DNA of 64,000 bases from Streptomyces spinosisporus (GTDB lineage Bacteria > Actinomycetota > Actinomycetes > Streptomycetales > Streptomycetaceae). A program made the position numbers and the translations under genes. The stretch covers positions 308,100 to 372,099 of the forward strand of contig NZ_JALDAX010000008.1 in assembly GCF_022698145.1 (NCBI RefSeq), in the 5' to 3' direction. Each line of letters begins with the position of its first letter. Position 1 is the stretch's first letter. Under the pieces are notes generated by a model. The model saw only the letters and a list, made by a program, of their open reading frames with translations, ran no database searches and was not told the DNA's origin. Positions 44,359 through 51,920 of the stretch are shown here, one piece after another.

Positions 44359-46920
44359 TTACTCCGTGGCGATGGCGCGCAGTACGTCCAGGCGGGCAGC
44401 GCGTCGGGCCGGGCGTAGGCCTGCCAGGGCGCCTGCCGCCAGGCCCACCAGGGCCACGATCACGAGTTGCACGGGCGGGATCGCGAAGGCGAAGGCGCTG
44501 TCGCTGGCACCGTCCGAGGCCTTGACCAGTACCCACCCCAGGAAGGCGCCGAGGCCGAGGCCGCCGACCGTGCCGAACGCCGCGACGAGCACCGACTCCC
44601 AGCGGACCATGGCCCGCAACTGGGAACGGGTCTGGCCGACCGCCCTGAGCAGGCCCAGTTCACGGGTGCGTTCGTGGACGGCCAGCGTCAGGGTGTTGGC
44701 GATGCCCAGCAGGGCGATGAGGACCGCGAGGGCGAGCAGGGCGTAGACCAGGGTCAGCATCATGTCGATGCCGCCGGCCGAGGACTGCGCGTAGTCGTCC
44801 CGGGTCTGCACCTCGGGGTTGCCGTAGCGGTCGGCCACCTTCTGGACGGCCGCCTTGCCCGCGTCCGTGCTCACGCCGTCCTTGAAGGAGACGGCGATGA
44901 GACTGTCGGCGTCCTGGGTGCGGTGCGGGGCCCAGGCGGCGCGGGTGATGACGTAGTCGCCGGCGAGTTCGGAGCGGCCGTAGACCGCGCGGACGGTGAA
45001 GGTCTGTGTCCTGCCGTCGGTGAAGGTCAGGCGGGCCCGCTCGCCGGTGGTCAAGTGCTGTTTGTCGGCCTCGGAGCGGGTGATCGCGATGCCGTCGGTG
45101 CCGAGGCCGCGCAGGGAGCCGTCGACCTTGCCGAGGTCGAAGGTGCGCTCCAGGGCGATCGGGTCGGTGACGGTCAACGCCCGTCCCTCGCCGTCGACTT
45201 TCGCAACCCCGCGGCCCAGGCCGACGGCCGTGTCGACCTCGGGGATCTGCTGGATCGCCCCGGCCAGCCGGGGGCTGAGGCCGCTGCCGCCCGCGCCGAA
45301 GGACGGGGTGCTGACGGCGACGTCGCCGGCGAAGGACCGGGACACCGTCTGGTCCATGGTCGCCTTCAGCGAGGCGCCGAAGACGGTGAACAGCGAGACG
45401 ACGGCGACGCCGATCATGAGGGCGCTCGCGGTGGCGGCGGTCCGCTTGGGGCTGCGCAGGGCGTTGCGCCGGGCGAGCCCGCCGGTGACGCCGCGGAGCC
45501 TGTCGAGGGGGCCGCCGAGGATCCGTACGGCCGAGGTGGAGGCGACCGGGCCGAGGACCACGAACGCGGCCAGGGCGAGTACGGCGCCGAACGCGGCCAG
45601 CCAGATGGACGGTGACACCAGGACCCCGGTGAGCGTGGTGGCCACGGCCAGGGCGGCGAGACCCATGCCGGTGACGGCACGTGTGCGGGAGGCTCCGGAG
45701 GTGTCCACGGCCGTCTCGCGCAGTGCGGCCAGCGGGGCGGTGCGGCCTGCGCGTGCGGCGGGCAGCAGCGCGGAGCCGAGGCAGACCACGATGCCGACCG
45801 CGAGCGGCAGCACCATGGACAGGACGCTGATCACCAAGTTCCCGTCGGGGAAGGGGAATCCGATCGCCGGGAACAGGGTCTGCAGTCCCGCGGCGATGCC
45901 GATGCCGCCCGCGAGGCCCGCCGCGGAGGCGGCCACGGCGACGACGGTGGCCTCGACGAGCGTTGTCGCGGTGACCTGCCGGCGGGAGGCGCCGAGGGCC
46001 CGCAACAGTGCGTTCTCGCGGGTGCGTTGGGCGACGACGATCGCGAAGGTGTTGTGGATGGAGAAGGTCGCGACCAGCAGGGCGATGCCGGAGAAGACCA
46101 GCAGGAAGGTGGTGAAGATGGACAGGAACTGGCTGGAGATCATGTCCGTGTTCTCCTCGGCCGACTCCTGACCGGTGATGGCCTCGACCCCCTTGGGCAG
46201 TACGGGAGTCAGCCGGTCGACGAGCTCCTTCTCGCCGACACCGGGACCGGCCCGCACCTTGATGCTCGCCGCCTCGCCGGGCCTGGCGGTGAGGTACTTC
46301 TCTGCGTCGGCGCGGGTCATGCCGGTGAAGGTCACCTGTGCCATGCCGTCCTCGCCGCCGAAGGTCGCGAGGCCGACGACGGTCACCTTGACCGGGTCGG
46401 GGGTGCGCAGCGTGGTGGTGTCACCGATCTTCAGGTCGCCCTTCTTCGCTGCGCCGCGGTTGACGACGACCTCGCCGGACTTCTGCGGGGCGCGACCCTC
46501 GGCCAGCTGGTACGGGTTGAGCTCGGAATCGGTGATCCAGTTGCCGGCGAGGGTGGGCGGGCCCTGGCCGCCGACGGGCTTGCCGTTCTTGCCGACGAGC
46601 TGGCCCGCGCCCTCGATGTCGGGCGCGGCGGCCGCGACGCCCGGCACGTCCTGCAGGGTGCTCACCAGGTCCGTACGGACGGGCTGGCGCACGCCCTGGC
46701 TGTCGCCCGGCGTGGTGATGGCGTCGGCGCTGCGCACCACGGCGTCCGTGCCGCTGGTCGCGCTGCCGAACATGGAGTCGAAGCTGGCGCGCAGCGTGTC
46801 GCCCATGACGAGGGTGCCCGCCAGGAAGGCGACGCCGAGGAACACGGCGAAGAAGGTTCCGGCGAAGCGCCGCTTGTGGGCGCGCAGGGAGGACACGCTC
46901 AGGCGTACGGCGGCGTTCAT
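44359..46920 (-). CDS. FtsX-type ABC transporter permease
   Basis: ATG 46920 overlaps the ATPase stop as ATGA. The 853-residue protein has MacB/FtsX organisation duplicated: TM1 near 20, an extracytoplasmic domain (50-260), TM2-4 (265-400), a linker with TM5-7, a second periplasm-like domain (about 540-690) and three final TM helices. Both ExxR loops are visible (RTRENALLRALGASRRQVT and RTRELGLLRAVGQTRSQLR). It works with the upstream ATPase to move lipids, peptides or lipoproteins outward. Confidence 0.9.
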   Translation of the reverse strand: MNAAVRLSVSSLRAHKRRFAGTFFAVFLGVAFLAGTLVMGDTLRASFDSMFGSATSGTDAVVRSADAITTPGDSQGVRQPVRTDLVSTLQDVPGVAAAAPDIEGAGQLVGKNGKPVGGQGPPTLAGNWITDSELNPYQLAEGRAPQKSGEVVVNRGAAKKGDLKIGDTTTLRTPDPVKVTVVGLATFGGEDGMAQVTFTGMTRADAEKYLTARPGEAASIKVRAGPGVGEKELVDRLTPVLPKGVEAITGQESAEENTDMISSQFLSIFTTFLLVFSGIALLVATFSIHNTFAIVVAQRTRENALLRALGASRRQVTATTLVEATVVAVAASAAGLAGGIGIAAGLQTLFPAIGFPFPDGNLVISVLSMVLPLAVGIVVCLGSALLPAARAGRTAPLAALRETAVDTSGASRTRAVTGMGLAALAVATTLTGVLVSPSIWLAAFGAVLALAAFVVLGPVASTSAVRILGGPLDRLRGVTGGLARRNALRSPKRTAATASALMIGVAVVSLFTVFGASLKATMDQTVSRSFAGDVAVSTPSFGAGGSGLSPRLAGAIQQIPEVDTAVGLGRGVAKVDGEGRALTVTDPIALERTFDLGKVDGSLRGLGTDGIAITRSEADKQHLTTGERARLTFTDGRTQTFTVRAVYGRSELAGDYVITRAAWAPHRTQDADSLIAVSFKDGVSTDAGKAAVQKVADRYGNPEVQTRDDYAQSSAGGIDMMLTLVYALLALAVLIALLGIANTLTLAVHERTRELGLLRAVGQTRSQLRAMVRWESVLVAAFGTVGGLGLGAFLGWVLVKASDGASDSAFAFAIPPVQLVIVALVGLAAGALAGLRPARRAARLDVLRAIATE

Positions 46921-47666
46921 GAGGGCACCTCGAAGGCTTTCATGCGGTCCAGGACCTTGTCCGCGGTCGGGGATTCCATCCGGTCCACCAGCCGTCCGTC
47001 GGCGAGGAAGACGACCTCGTCGGCGTGAGCGGCGGCCACCGGGTCGTGGGTGACCATGACGACGGTGCGGGCCGTCTGGCGCACGGTCCGGCCGAGCAGG
47101 CCGAGGACCTCGTCGCCGGAGCGCGAGTCGAGGTTTCCGGTCGGCTCGTCGGCGAAGACGACGTCGGGCCGGCCGGCGAACGCCCGTGCCACGGCCACGC
47201 GTTGCTGCTGGCCGCCGGAGAGTTGGGTGGGCCGGTGGTGGAGCCGGTCGCGCAGGCCGACGACGTCGATCAGCGCGTCGATCCACTCCGGGTCACCCCT
47301 GCCGCCCGCCAGGTCCAGGGGCAGTGTGATGTTCTCGGCGACGGTCAGCGTCGGCACCAGGTTGAACGCCTGGAAGACGAAGCCGACGCGGTCGCGGCGC
47401 AGGAGGGTGAGGCGGCGGTCGTCGAGGCTGCCCAGCTCGGTGTCGCCGATGACGGCGGCGCCCGAGGTGAGCGTGTCGAGACCGGCCGCGCAGTGCATCA
47501 GCGTGGACTTGCCGGAGCCCGAGGGCCCCATGATCGCGGTGAAGCGACCGACCGGGAAGTCGACGCTCACCCCGTCCAGGGCCCTCACCTCGGTGTCGCC
47601 TCGGCCGTACACCTTCACGGCGTCGACGACCCGGGCGGCCGTCCGCACAGTGGTCGCGGTCGTCAC
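46917..47666 (-). CDS. ABC transporter ATP-binding protein (LolD/MacB type)
   Basis: GTG 47666 overlaps the preceding SHOCT gene stop as GTGA. The 249-residue protein carries Walker A GPSGSGKST (47-55), Q-loop FVFQAFNLVPTLT, signature LSGGQQQRV (149-157), Walker B VVFADEPTGNLDS and the switch histidine in VTHD. It is the ATPase for the permease encoded next, with a 4-base overlap. Confidence 0.93.
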   Translation of the reverse strand: MTTATTVRTAARVVDAVKVYGRGDTEVRALDGVSVDFPVGRFTAIMGPSGSGKSTLMHCAAGLDTLTSGAAVIGDTELGSLDDRRLTLLRRDRVGFVFQAFNLVPTLTVAENITLPLDLAGGRGDPEWIDALIDVVGLRDRLHHRPTQLSGGQQQRVAVARAFAGRPDVVFADEPTGNLDSRSGDEVLGLLGRTVRQTARTVVMVTHDPVAAAHADEVVFLADGRLVDRMESPTADKVLDRMKAFEVPS

Positions 47667-47956
47667 GCCGCACCGCCCTTCGTACGGCCGAACTGCTCGT
47701 CCAGCACGGACAGCCGGCGCCAGTACTCGTCCTCGTCGATCTCGCCGGAGGCGAAGCGGCGGCCGAGCACGGCGATGGGCGAGTCGCCGGTGGGGCGGGC
47801 GTCGTCCATGAAGCGCCACGGGCCACCGCGGCGGCCACGCCACACGGTGCGGCGCAGCAGCGTCACGACGCCGACCACCACGGCCGCCCAGATCAGCGGG
47901 AAGAAGAGGATCCAGGGGCCGGGGCCGTCGCCGTTCCAGTTCGCGAGTGTCTGCAT
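47663..47956 (-). CDS. SHOCT-domain single-TM protein
   Basis: 97 residues: a TM helix at about 15-34 (WILFFPLIWAAVVVGVVTLL) and a C-terminal SHOCT motif (AVLGRRFASGEIDEDEYWRRL). It is the first gene of a three-gene operon with GTGA and ATGA overlaps. SHOCT segments are thought to aid oligomerisation or membrane-protein assembly. Here the protein may stabilise the ABC exporter. Confidence 0.82.
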   Translation of the reverse strand: MQTLANWNGDGPGPWILFFPLIWAAVVVGVVTLLRRTVWRGRRGGPWRFMDDARPTGDSPIAVLGRRFASGEIDEDEYWRRLSVLDEQFGRTKGGAA

Positions 47957-48060
47957 GTCGAGTCATCTCCCAGGTGGGTCTTCCGGTGTTCCGGTGATGT
48001 TTCGAGGCTCCCGCCGGGGAGGGGTCCGGGTCGTCGTACGGCCAGCGGCACTGCGTGTAC

Positions 48061-48071
48061 CTCCCTGGGAG
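48061..48071. promoter_or_regulatory. Short palindrome upstream of SHOCT-ABC operon
   Basis: CTCCC-T-GGGAG, framed by GTAC on both sides, lies 105 bp upstream of the SHOCT start in the divergent gap. It is short but symmetric. It may be a regulator site separate from the TetR operator. Confidence 0.3.
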
Positions 48072-48112
48072 TACGCGGGGCTGTTCCGGCTGCTCCGTGA
48101 CGGCTCGACTTC

Positions 48113-48132
48113 TGTAACTACTAGTATGTACA
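48113..48132. promoter_or_regulatory. Candidate TetR autoregulatory operator
   Basis: TGTAACTACTAGTATGTACA is a 20-bp palindrome (16 of 20 bases symmetric, core TACTAGTA). It contains a -10-like TAGTAT (48122-48127) and ends 8 bases before the TetR start at 48141. Binding here would block the TetR-led operon and possibly the divergent SHOCT-ABC operon. Confidence 0.6.
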
Positions 48133-48140
48133 GTGGCGCC

Positions 48141-48710
48141 ATGAGCACCTCGGAGAGCACGGCGGAGCGGCTGATCGAGTCCACTCGTGAGCTGCTGTGG
48201 GAGCGCGGTTACGTGGGCACCAGCCCCAAGGCGATCCTGGAGCGCTCGGGTGCCGGGCAGGGCAGCATGTACCACCATTTCAAGGGCAAGCCCGATCTCG
48301 CGCTCGCGGCGATCCGGCGGACGGCCGAGCAGTTGCGGGCTACCGCCGAGGGAGTACTGCGCGGACCGGGAACGCCGTACGAGCGCATCGAGGCCTATCT
48401 GCTGCGCGAGCGCGACGTGTTGCGCGGATGTCCGGTCGGGCGGCTGACGATGGACCCGGACGTCGTCGCCAGCGACGAGTTGCGCGCACCGGTCGACGAG
48501 ACGCTCGACGCGATCCGTGAGCTGATCGCCGGGATCGTCGAAGAGGGCAAGGAGCAGGGCCAGTTCGCGTCCCGGCTCGACGGTGAGGAGATCGCCGCGG
48601 CCATACTCGCCACCGTTCAGGGCGGCTATGTGCTCGCCCGTGCCTCCGGCTCCCCCACGGCCTTCGACGCCGGTGTCCGGGGCCTGTTGTCCCTTCTGGC
48701 CCCGCGATAG
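48141..48710 (+). CDS. TetR-family transcriptional regulator
   Basis: ATG 48141 (MSTSESTAERLIES) gives 189 residues; ATG 48126 in frame would lie inside the palindrome. The N-terminal HTH is clear (TRELLWERGYVGTSPKAIL, GAGQGSMYHHFKGK). The C-terminal ligand domain contains CPVGRLTMDPDV. The next gene starts 6 bases after its stop, so it is the first gene of an operon with cupin, DUF4865, phosphotriesterase and tautomerase genes. It probably responds to the substrate of that pathway. Confidence 0.9.
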   Translation: MSTSESTAERLIESTRELLWERGYVGTSPKAILERSGAGQGSMYHHFKGKPDLALAAIRRTAEQLRATAEGVLRGPGTPYERIEAYLLRERDVLRGCPVGRLTMDPDVVASDELRAPVDETLDAIRELIAGIVEEGKEQGQFASRLDGEEIAAAILATVQGGYVLARASGSPTAFDAGVRGLLSLLAPR

Positions 48711-48716
48711 GAGCGC

Positions 48717-49142
48717 ATGCACGTGCACGTCACGAGGAATCACCCCGGCACACAGCCGGGTCCGGCCGAGTGCTTCACGGGTTCGGTGTGGCTGGACGAG
48801 ATCGCCGCACCCCCGGCCCCGTCCCGGCTGCGCATGTTCAGCGTCCGCTTCGCACCCGGCGCGCACACCGCGTGGCACCGCCATCCGCACGGCCAGGTCC
48901 TGCACGTCCTCGAGGGTGAGGGACGGGTGCAGCGCAAGGGCGGTGCCGTGGAGACGATCCGCGCGGGCGACACCGTGTGGATCGAGCCGGACGAGTGGCA
49001 CTGGCACGGCGCCGGTCCGCGCACCTTCATGACGCATATCGCGGTCGTGGAGGCCGCGGCGGACGGCACCACCACGCAGTGGGACGCGCATGTCGGACCG
49101 GAGGAGTACGCCGCCGGCGCATCGCCGGACACCCGCACCTGA
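48717..49142 (+). CDS. Cupin-domain protein
   Basis: ATG 48717, with GGAG upstream. The 141-residue protein is a single cupin barrel: motif 1 TAWHRHPHGQVLHVLEGEG supplies His and the acidic ligand, and motif 2 IEPDEWHWHGAG supplies another His. Probably a metal-binding isomerase, dioxygenase or carboxymuconolactone-type helper. It lies 6 bases after the TetR gene and 10 bases before the DUF4865 gene. Confidence 0.87.
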   Translation: MHVHVTRNHPGTQPGPAECFTGSVWLDEIAAPPAPSRLRMFSVRFAPGAHTAWHRHPHGQVLHVLEGEGRVQRKGGAVETIRAGDTVWIEPDEWHWHGAGPRTFMTHIAVVEAAADGTTTQWDAHVGPEEYAAGASPDTRT

Positions 49143-49152
49143 GGAGGCATCG

Positions 49153-49737
49153 ATGCACGCCCTGCAGTACGAACTGACCCTGCCCGCCGACTACGACATG
49201 GGCATCATCCGCGGACGCGTGGCCCGCGTCGGGCATCTGCTGGACGACTGGGAGGGGCTCGGCATCAAGACGTACCTCGTGCGCGAACGCGGGGTGAACG
49301 GCTCGCCGGTCAACCAGTACGCCCCGTTCTACCTGTGGAACTCCATGGAGGGCATGAACACCTTTCTCTGGGGCGGCGCGTTCCAGGGCCTCAGCAATGA
49401 CTTCGGGCGGCCGTCGGCGCGGCTGTGGAGCGGTCTCGCCTACGAGGACGGGGGCGCCGCGGGCTCTTCGCCGCGGTTCGCGGTGCGGCGGCGTCACGTC
49501 GTGGCGGACGGTGTGGAGTTGGCGGCGGTGATGGGTGAGGCGGTCGACGAGGTCGCGCGCCTGGCCGGCGAGCACGGAGCGGTGCTCGCGGCGGCCGCCG
49601 TGGACACCAGCCGCTGGGAGCTGGTCCACTTCTCGCTCTGGGAGCACGACATGCCCAAGGCGGAGGGCGATGTGTTCGAGGTGCTGCACATGTCGTCGCC
49701 GGGGCGTGACCGGCTGCCGCGTGGACGGCAGTGGTGA
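49153..49737 (+). CDS. DUF4865-family protein
   Basis: ATG 49153 follows GAGGAGG. The 194-residue sequence matches the DUF4865 pattern: QYELTLPADYDMGIIRGRVA at the N-terminus, then NQYAPFYLWNSMEGMNTFLWG. Two dimeric alpha-beta-barrel-like halves are suggested (monooxygenase/ferredoxin-like), with no cofactor motif. Its stop overlaps the phosphotriesterase start (GTGA). In bacteria DUF4865 genes often lie beside tautomerase genes, as here. Confidence 0.82.
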   Translation: MHALQYELTLPADYDMGIIRGRVARVGHLLDDWEGLGIKTYLVRERGVNGSPVNQYAPFYLWNSMEGMNTFLWGGAFQGLSNDFGRPSARLWSGLAYEDGGAAGSSPRFAVRRRHVVADGVELAAVMGEAVDEVARLAGEHGAVLAAAAVDTSRWELVHFSLWEHDMPKAEGDVFEVLHMSSPGRDRLPRGRQW

Positions 49738-50645
49738 GCGGCGTCGTCCGTACGGTGCTGGGGGATCTGCGGCCCGAGGAGCTGGGTGTGTGCGACGCGC
49801 ACGACCACCTCTTCATCAGCAGCCCGCAGCTGCCCGGCCAGGAGCTCAACGACGCCCGCGCGGCACGGGCCGAGCTGGAGGCGTTCCGTACGGCGGGCGG
49901 GACGGGCGTCGTCCAGTGGACGCCGTACGGGATGGGGCGGCGGGCCGCCGACCTGCCCGCGCTGTCGCAGGCCACCGGGGTGCACGTGGTGTGCGCGACC
50001 GGACTGCACCAAGCGGCCCACTACGCACCGGAGTTGCTCAAGGAGGTGCGCGGCGGGCTCGCCGAGCTGTTCGTCCGTGAACTCACGGAGGGCATCGGCA
50101 CGTCGGGCGTCCGGGCCGGGCTGATCAAGGTGGCGGGCGGCTTCCACGCCCTCGACGCCCACGCCCGCTGGACCATGACGTCGGCGGCCGAGGCGCACCG
50201 TGCGACGGGTGCGCCCGTCGCCATCCATCTCGAGATGGGCACGGGCGCGCTCGACGTACTGGACCTGCTGTGCGGCGAGTTGGGCGTGCCACCGCACCGA
50301 GTCATCCTCGGGCATCTCAACCGCTCCCCCGATCTCGTGGTGCAGCGCCAGGCTGCCGAGGCGGGCTGCTGGCTGGCGTTCGACGGCCCGTCCCGCACCC
50401 ATCACGCCACCGACTGGCGCATGCCGGATGCCGTACGCGCCCTGGCGGACGCCGGATTCGGGCACCGGGTGCTGCTCGGCGGGGACACCGTCGTCGCCGC
50501 GGCGCGCTCGGTGAGCGGCGGGCCCGGGATGCCGTATCTGTTGCGGCGCGTGCGACCGCGGCTGGAGGCGGAGTTGGGCAAGGAGGCGGTGGATCGCATC
50601 CTTGCGGAGAACCCGGGTCGGGCGTTCGCCGTGGAGTGGAGTTGA
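49734..50645 (+). CDS. Phosphotriesterase-family metal hydrolase / lactonase
   Basis: GTG 49734 overlaps the DUF4865 stop as GTGA. The 303-residue TIM barrel keeps the complete binuclear metal set: H23 and H25 (DAHDHL), carboxylatable K132 (LIKVAGG), H165 (AIHLEMG), H194 (LGHLN) and D251 (LGGDT). Family members hydrolyse lactones or organophosphates. With a cupin and a tautomerase in the same operon, a lactone intermediate of a ring-cleavage-like pathway is a reasonable but untested guess. Confidence 0.87.
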   Translation: MSGVVRTVLGDLRPEELGVCDAHDHLFISSPQLPGQELNDARAARAELEAFRTAGGTGVVQWTPYGMGRRAADLPALSQATGVHVVCATGLHQAAHYAPELLKEVRGGLAELFVRELTEGIGTSGVRAGLIKVAGGFHALDAHARWTMTSAAEAHRATGAPVAIHLEMGTGALDVLDLLCGELGVPPHRVILGHLNRSPDLVVQRQAAEAGCWLAFDGPSRTHHATDWRMPDAVRALADAGFGHRVLLGGDTVVAAARSVSGGPGMPYLLRRVRPRLEAELGKEAVDRILAENPGRAFAVEWS

Positions 50646-50689
50646 GACGAGTGCTGCACAGCAGGAAGCCCGAGAAGGAGTGACATCGC

Positions 50690-51085
50690 ATGCCGTTCGT
50701 CCGCATCGACGCGTTGCACGCGGACGCCCGTCGTCTCGACGCCCTCGGGCGCGCCGTACACCAGGCCCTGGTGGAGTCCCTCGGCATCCCGCCCGACGAC
50801 CACTTCCAGGTGCTGGTCGGCCACGACGGCGTCAACAGCACGCTTCGGTACGGCGGTTACCTCGGCGTGGACCGGAACGGCGGCATCGTCTATGTGGCCA
50901 TCACCATGCGCCGCGGACGCACGCCGGCGCAGAAGCAGGCGCTGTACCGCCGGATCGCCGAACTGGCCGAGGCCTACGCCGGGACCGAGCCGCGGAACGT
51001 GTTCGTCACCGTGACCGAGAACGAGTCGGCCGACTGGTCGCTCGGTCACGGCGCGGCGCAGTATCTCGACGCTCCGTCCGCCTGA
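50690..51085 (+). CDS. Tautomerase-superfamily protein
   Basis: ATG 50690 follows AAGGAG. The 131-residue product has the catalytic Pro2 (MPFVRIDAL) expected after Met removal, and the layout of the longer tautomerase_2 group (VHQALVESLGIPPDDHFQVL, then VYVAITMRRGRTPAQKQALY). These enzymes interconvert enol and keto acids such as 4-oxalocrotonate. It is the last gene of the TetR-led operon, 44 bases after the phosphotriesterase. Confidence 0.85.
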   Translation: MPFVRIDALHADARRLDALGRAVHQALVESLGIPPDDHFQVLVGHDGVNSTLRYGGYLGVDRNGGIVYVAITMRRGRTPAQKQALYRRIAELAEAYAGTEPRNVFVTVTENESADWSLGHGAAQYLDAPSA

Positions 51086-51118
51086 GCAGGCTCGGTGGCA
51101 GCTGCCGGGGCTGCGGGC

Positions 51119-51646
51119 TCAGCGGCAGAGTGCGTCGATGTCGTCGGAGAAGGCCGGGAACTCGGCCCGGGCCTCGGTGACGATCTCGCGGGCGGTGCGG
51201 CGGGGTGTGGTCGCGTGCCGTTCGGCGAGTTCGGTCAGTGCGGCGTCCTGACGCCCCTCGAACTGCTCGAACTCCACCACCTCCAGCGGGCCCACGCCGT
51301 CGGCCAGCACCCACAGGAAGTCGGAGAGATTCCCGGCGATCACACCGCGCTCCCCCTCCGAGCCCAGGAACACCACGGGCTGCTCGGCGAGGGGGCGGTC
51401 CGGCCGCACGCACCAGAGGGCGGCACGACCACCGGTGCCGTCCTGTCCGAAGGTCCGGTAGGCGTCGCCGTCGAGGTCGTGGTTGCCCGTCCAGTGCCGC
51501 AGCCAGTCGGTGGTCTCCTCGGCGGACTCGAAGGCGCCGTACGGCTCGAAGTCGACACCCTCGCCCTCGTCGTAGTCGAACTCGGCCTTGGCCACGTCGG
51601 TCAGGGCGGGCGGGAAACGGCGGTCGTCGCCGGTCGTCTCGATCAT
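51119..51646 (-). CDS. SMI1/KNR4 (SUKH)-family protein
   Basis: 175 residues with SUKH features: FEPYGAFESAEETTDWLRHWTG, GVIAGNLSDFLWVLADGVG, and an acidic surface. The family includes immunity proteins for contact-dependent toxins but also stand-alone proteins. No toxin gene is adjacent. The start codon is only 10 bases from the edge of the MITE-like element at 51656-51899, which may have replaced its promoter. Confidence 0.72.
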   Translation of the reverse strand: MIETTGDDRRFPPALTDVAKAEFDYDEGEGVDFEPYGAFESAEETTDWLRHWTGNHDLDGDAYRTFGQDGTGGRAALWCVRPDRPLAEQPVVFLGSEGERGVIAGNLSDFLWVLADGVGPLEVVEFEQFEGRQDAALTELAERHATTPRRTAREIVTEARAEFPAFSDDIDALCR

Positions 51647-51655
51647 GCCCGCAGG

Positions 51656-51899
51656 CTAGGGCCTGTCTTTCGGATCATCTCGGCGTCGCGGGCCCTGGCA
51701 CGCACTCCCCCAGAGGGGGTGCCCCCAGCCGCGTTGTCGTCAGTCGCCGACTCCCCCAGTCTCGGCTTCGCTCGACCGGGGGGACCCCCATCGCGTCGAC
51801 TCACTCCTCCGCCTTGCAGCTGCACGCACCAGACCCCGCTCGGGTCGGCCAGGACGCGCCGTTTCCTTCAGCCGACCTGATCCGAAAGACAGGCCCTGG
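51656..51899. mobile_element. MITE-like element with 20-bp terminal inverted repeats
   Basis: AGGGCCTGTCTTTCGGATCA (51658-51677) has a perfect reverse complement at 51878-51897. The flanks CTAG (51656-51659) and CTGG (51896-51899) may be a decayed 4-bp target duplication. The roughly 240-bp interior has no gene and contains two GC-rich stems (around 51704-51727 and 51750-51795). The pattern suggests a non-autonomous IS derivative mobilised in trans. Confidence 0.65.
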
Positions 51900-51920
51900 C
51901 CCCAGCCACTGACAACGCCC

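Noticed and set aside
48717..51085. Biosynthetic gene cluster core
   Set aside because: There are no PKS, NRPS, terpene synthase or other scaffold enzymes here or elsewhere in the window; the operon looks catabolic.
51119..51646. Immunity gene of a polymorphic toxin system
   Set aside because: The SUKH fold alone is not enough; no toxin, VgrG, RHS or ESX substrate lies nearby.
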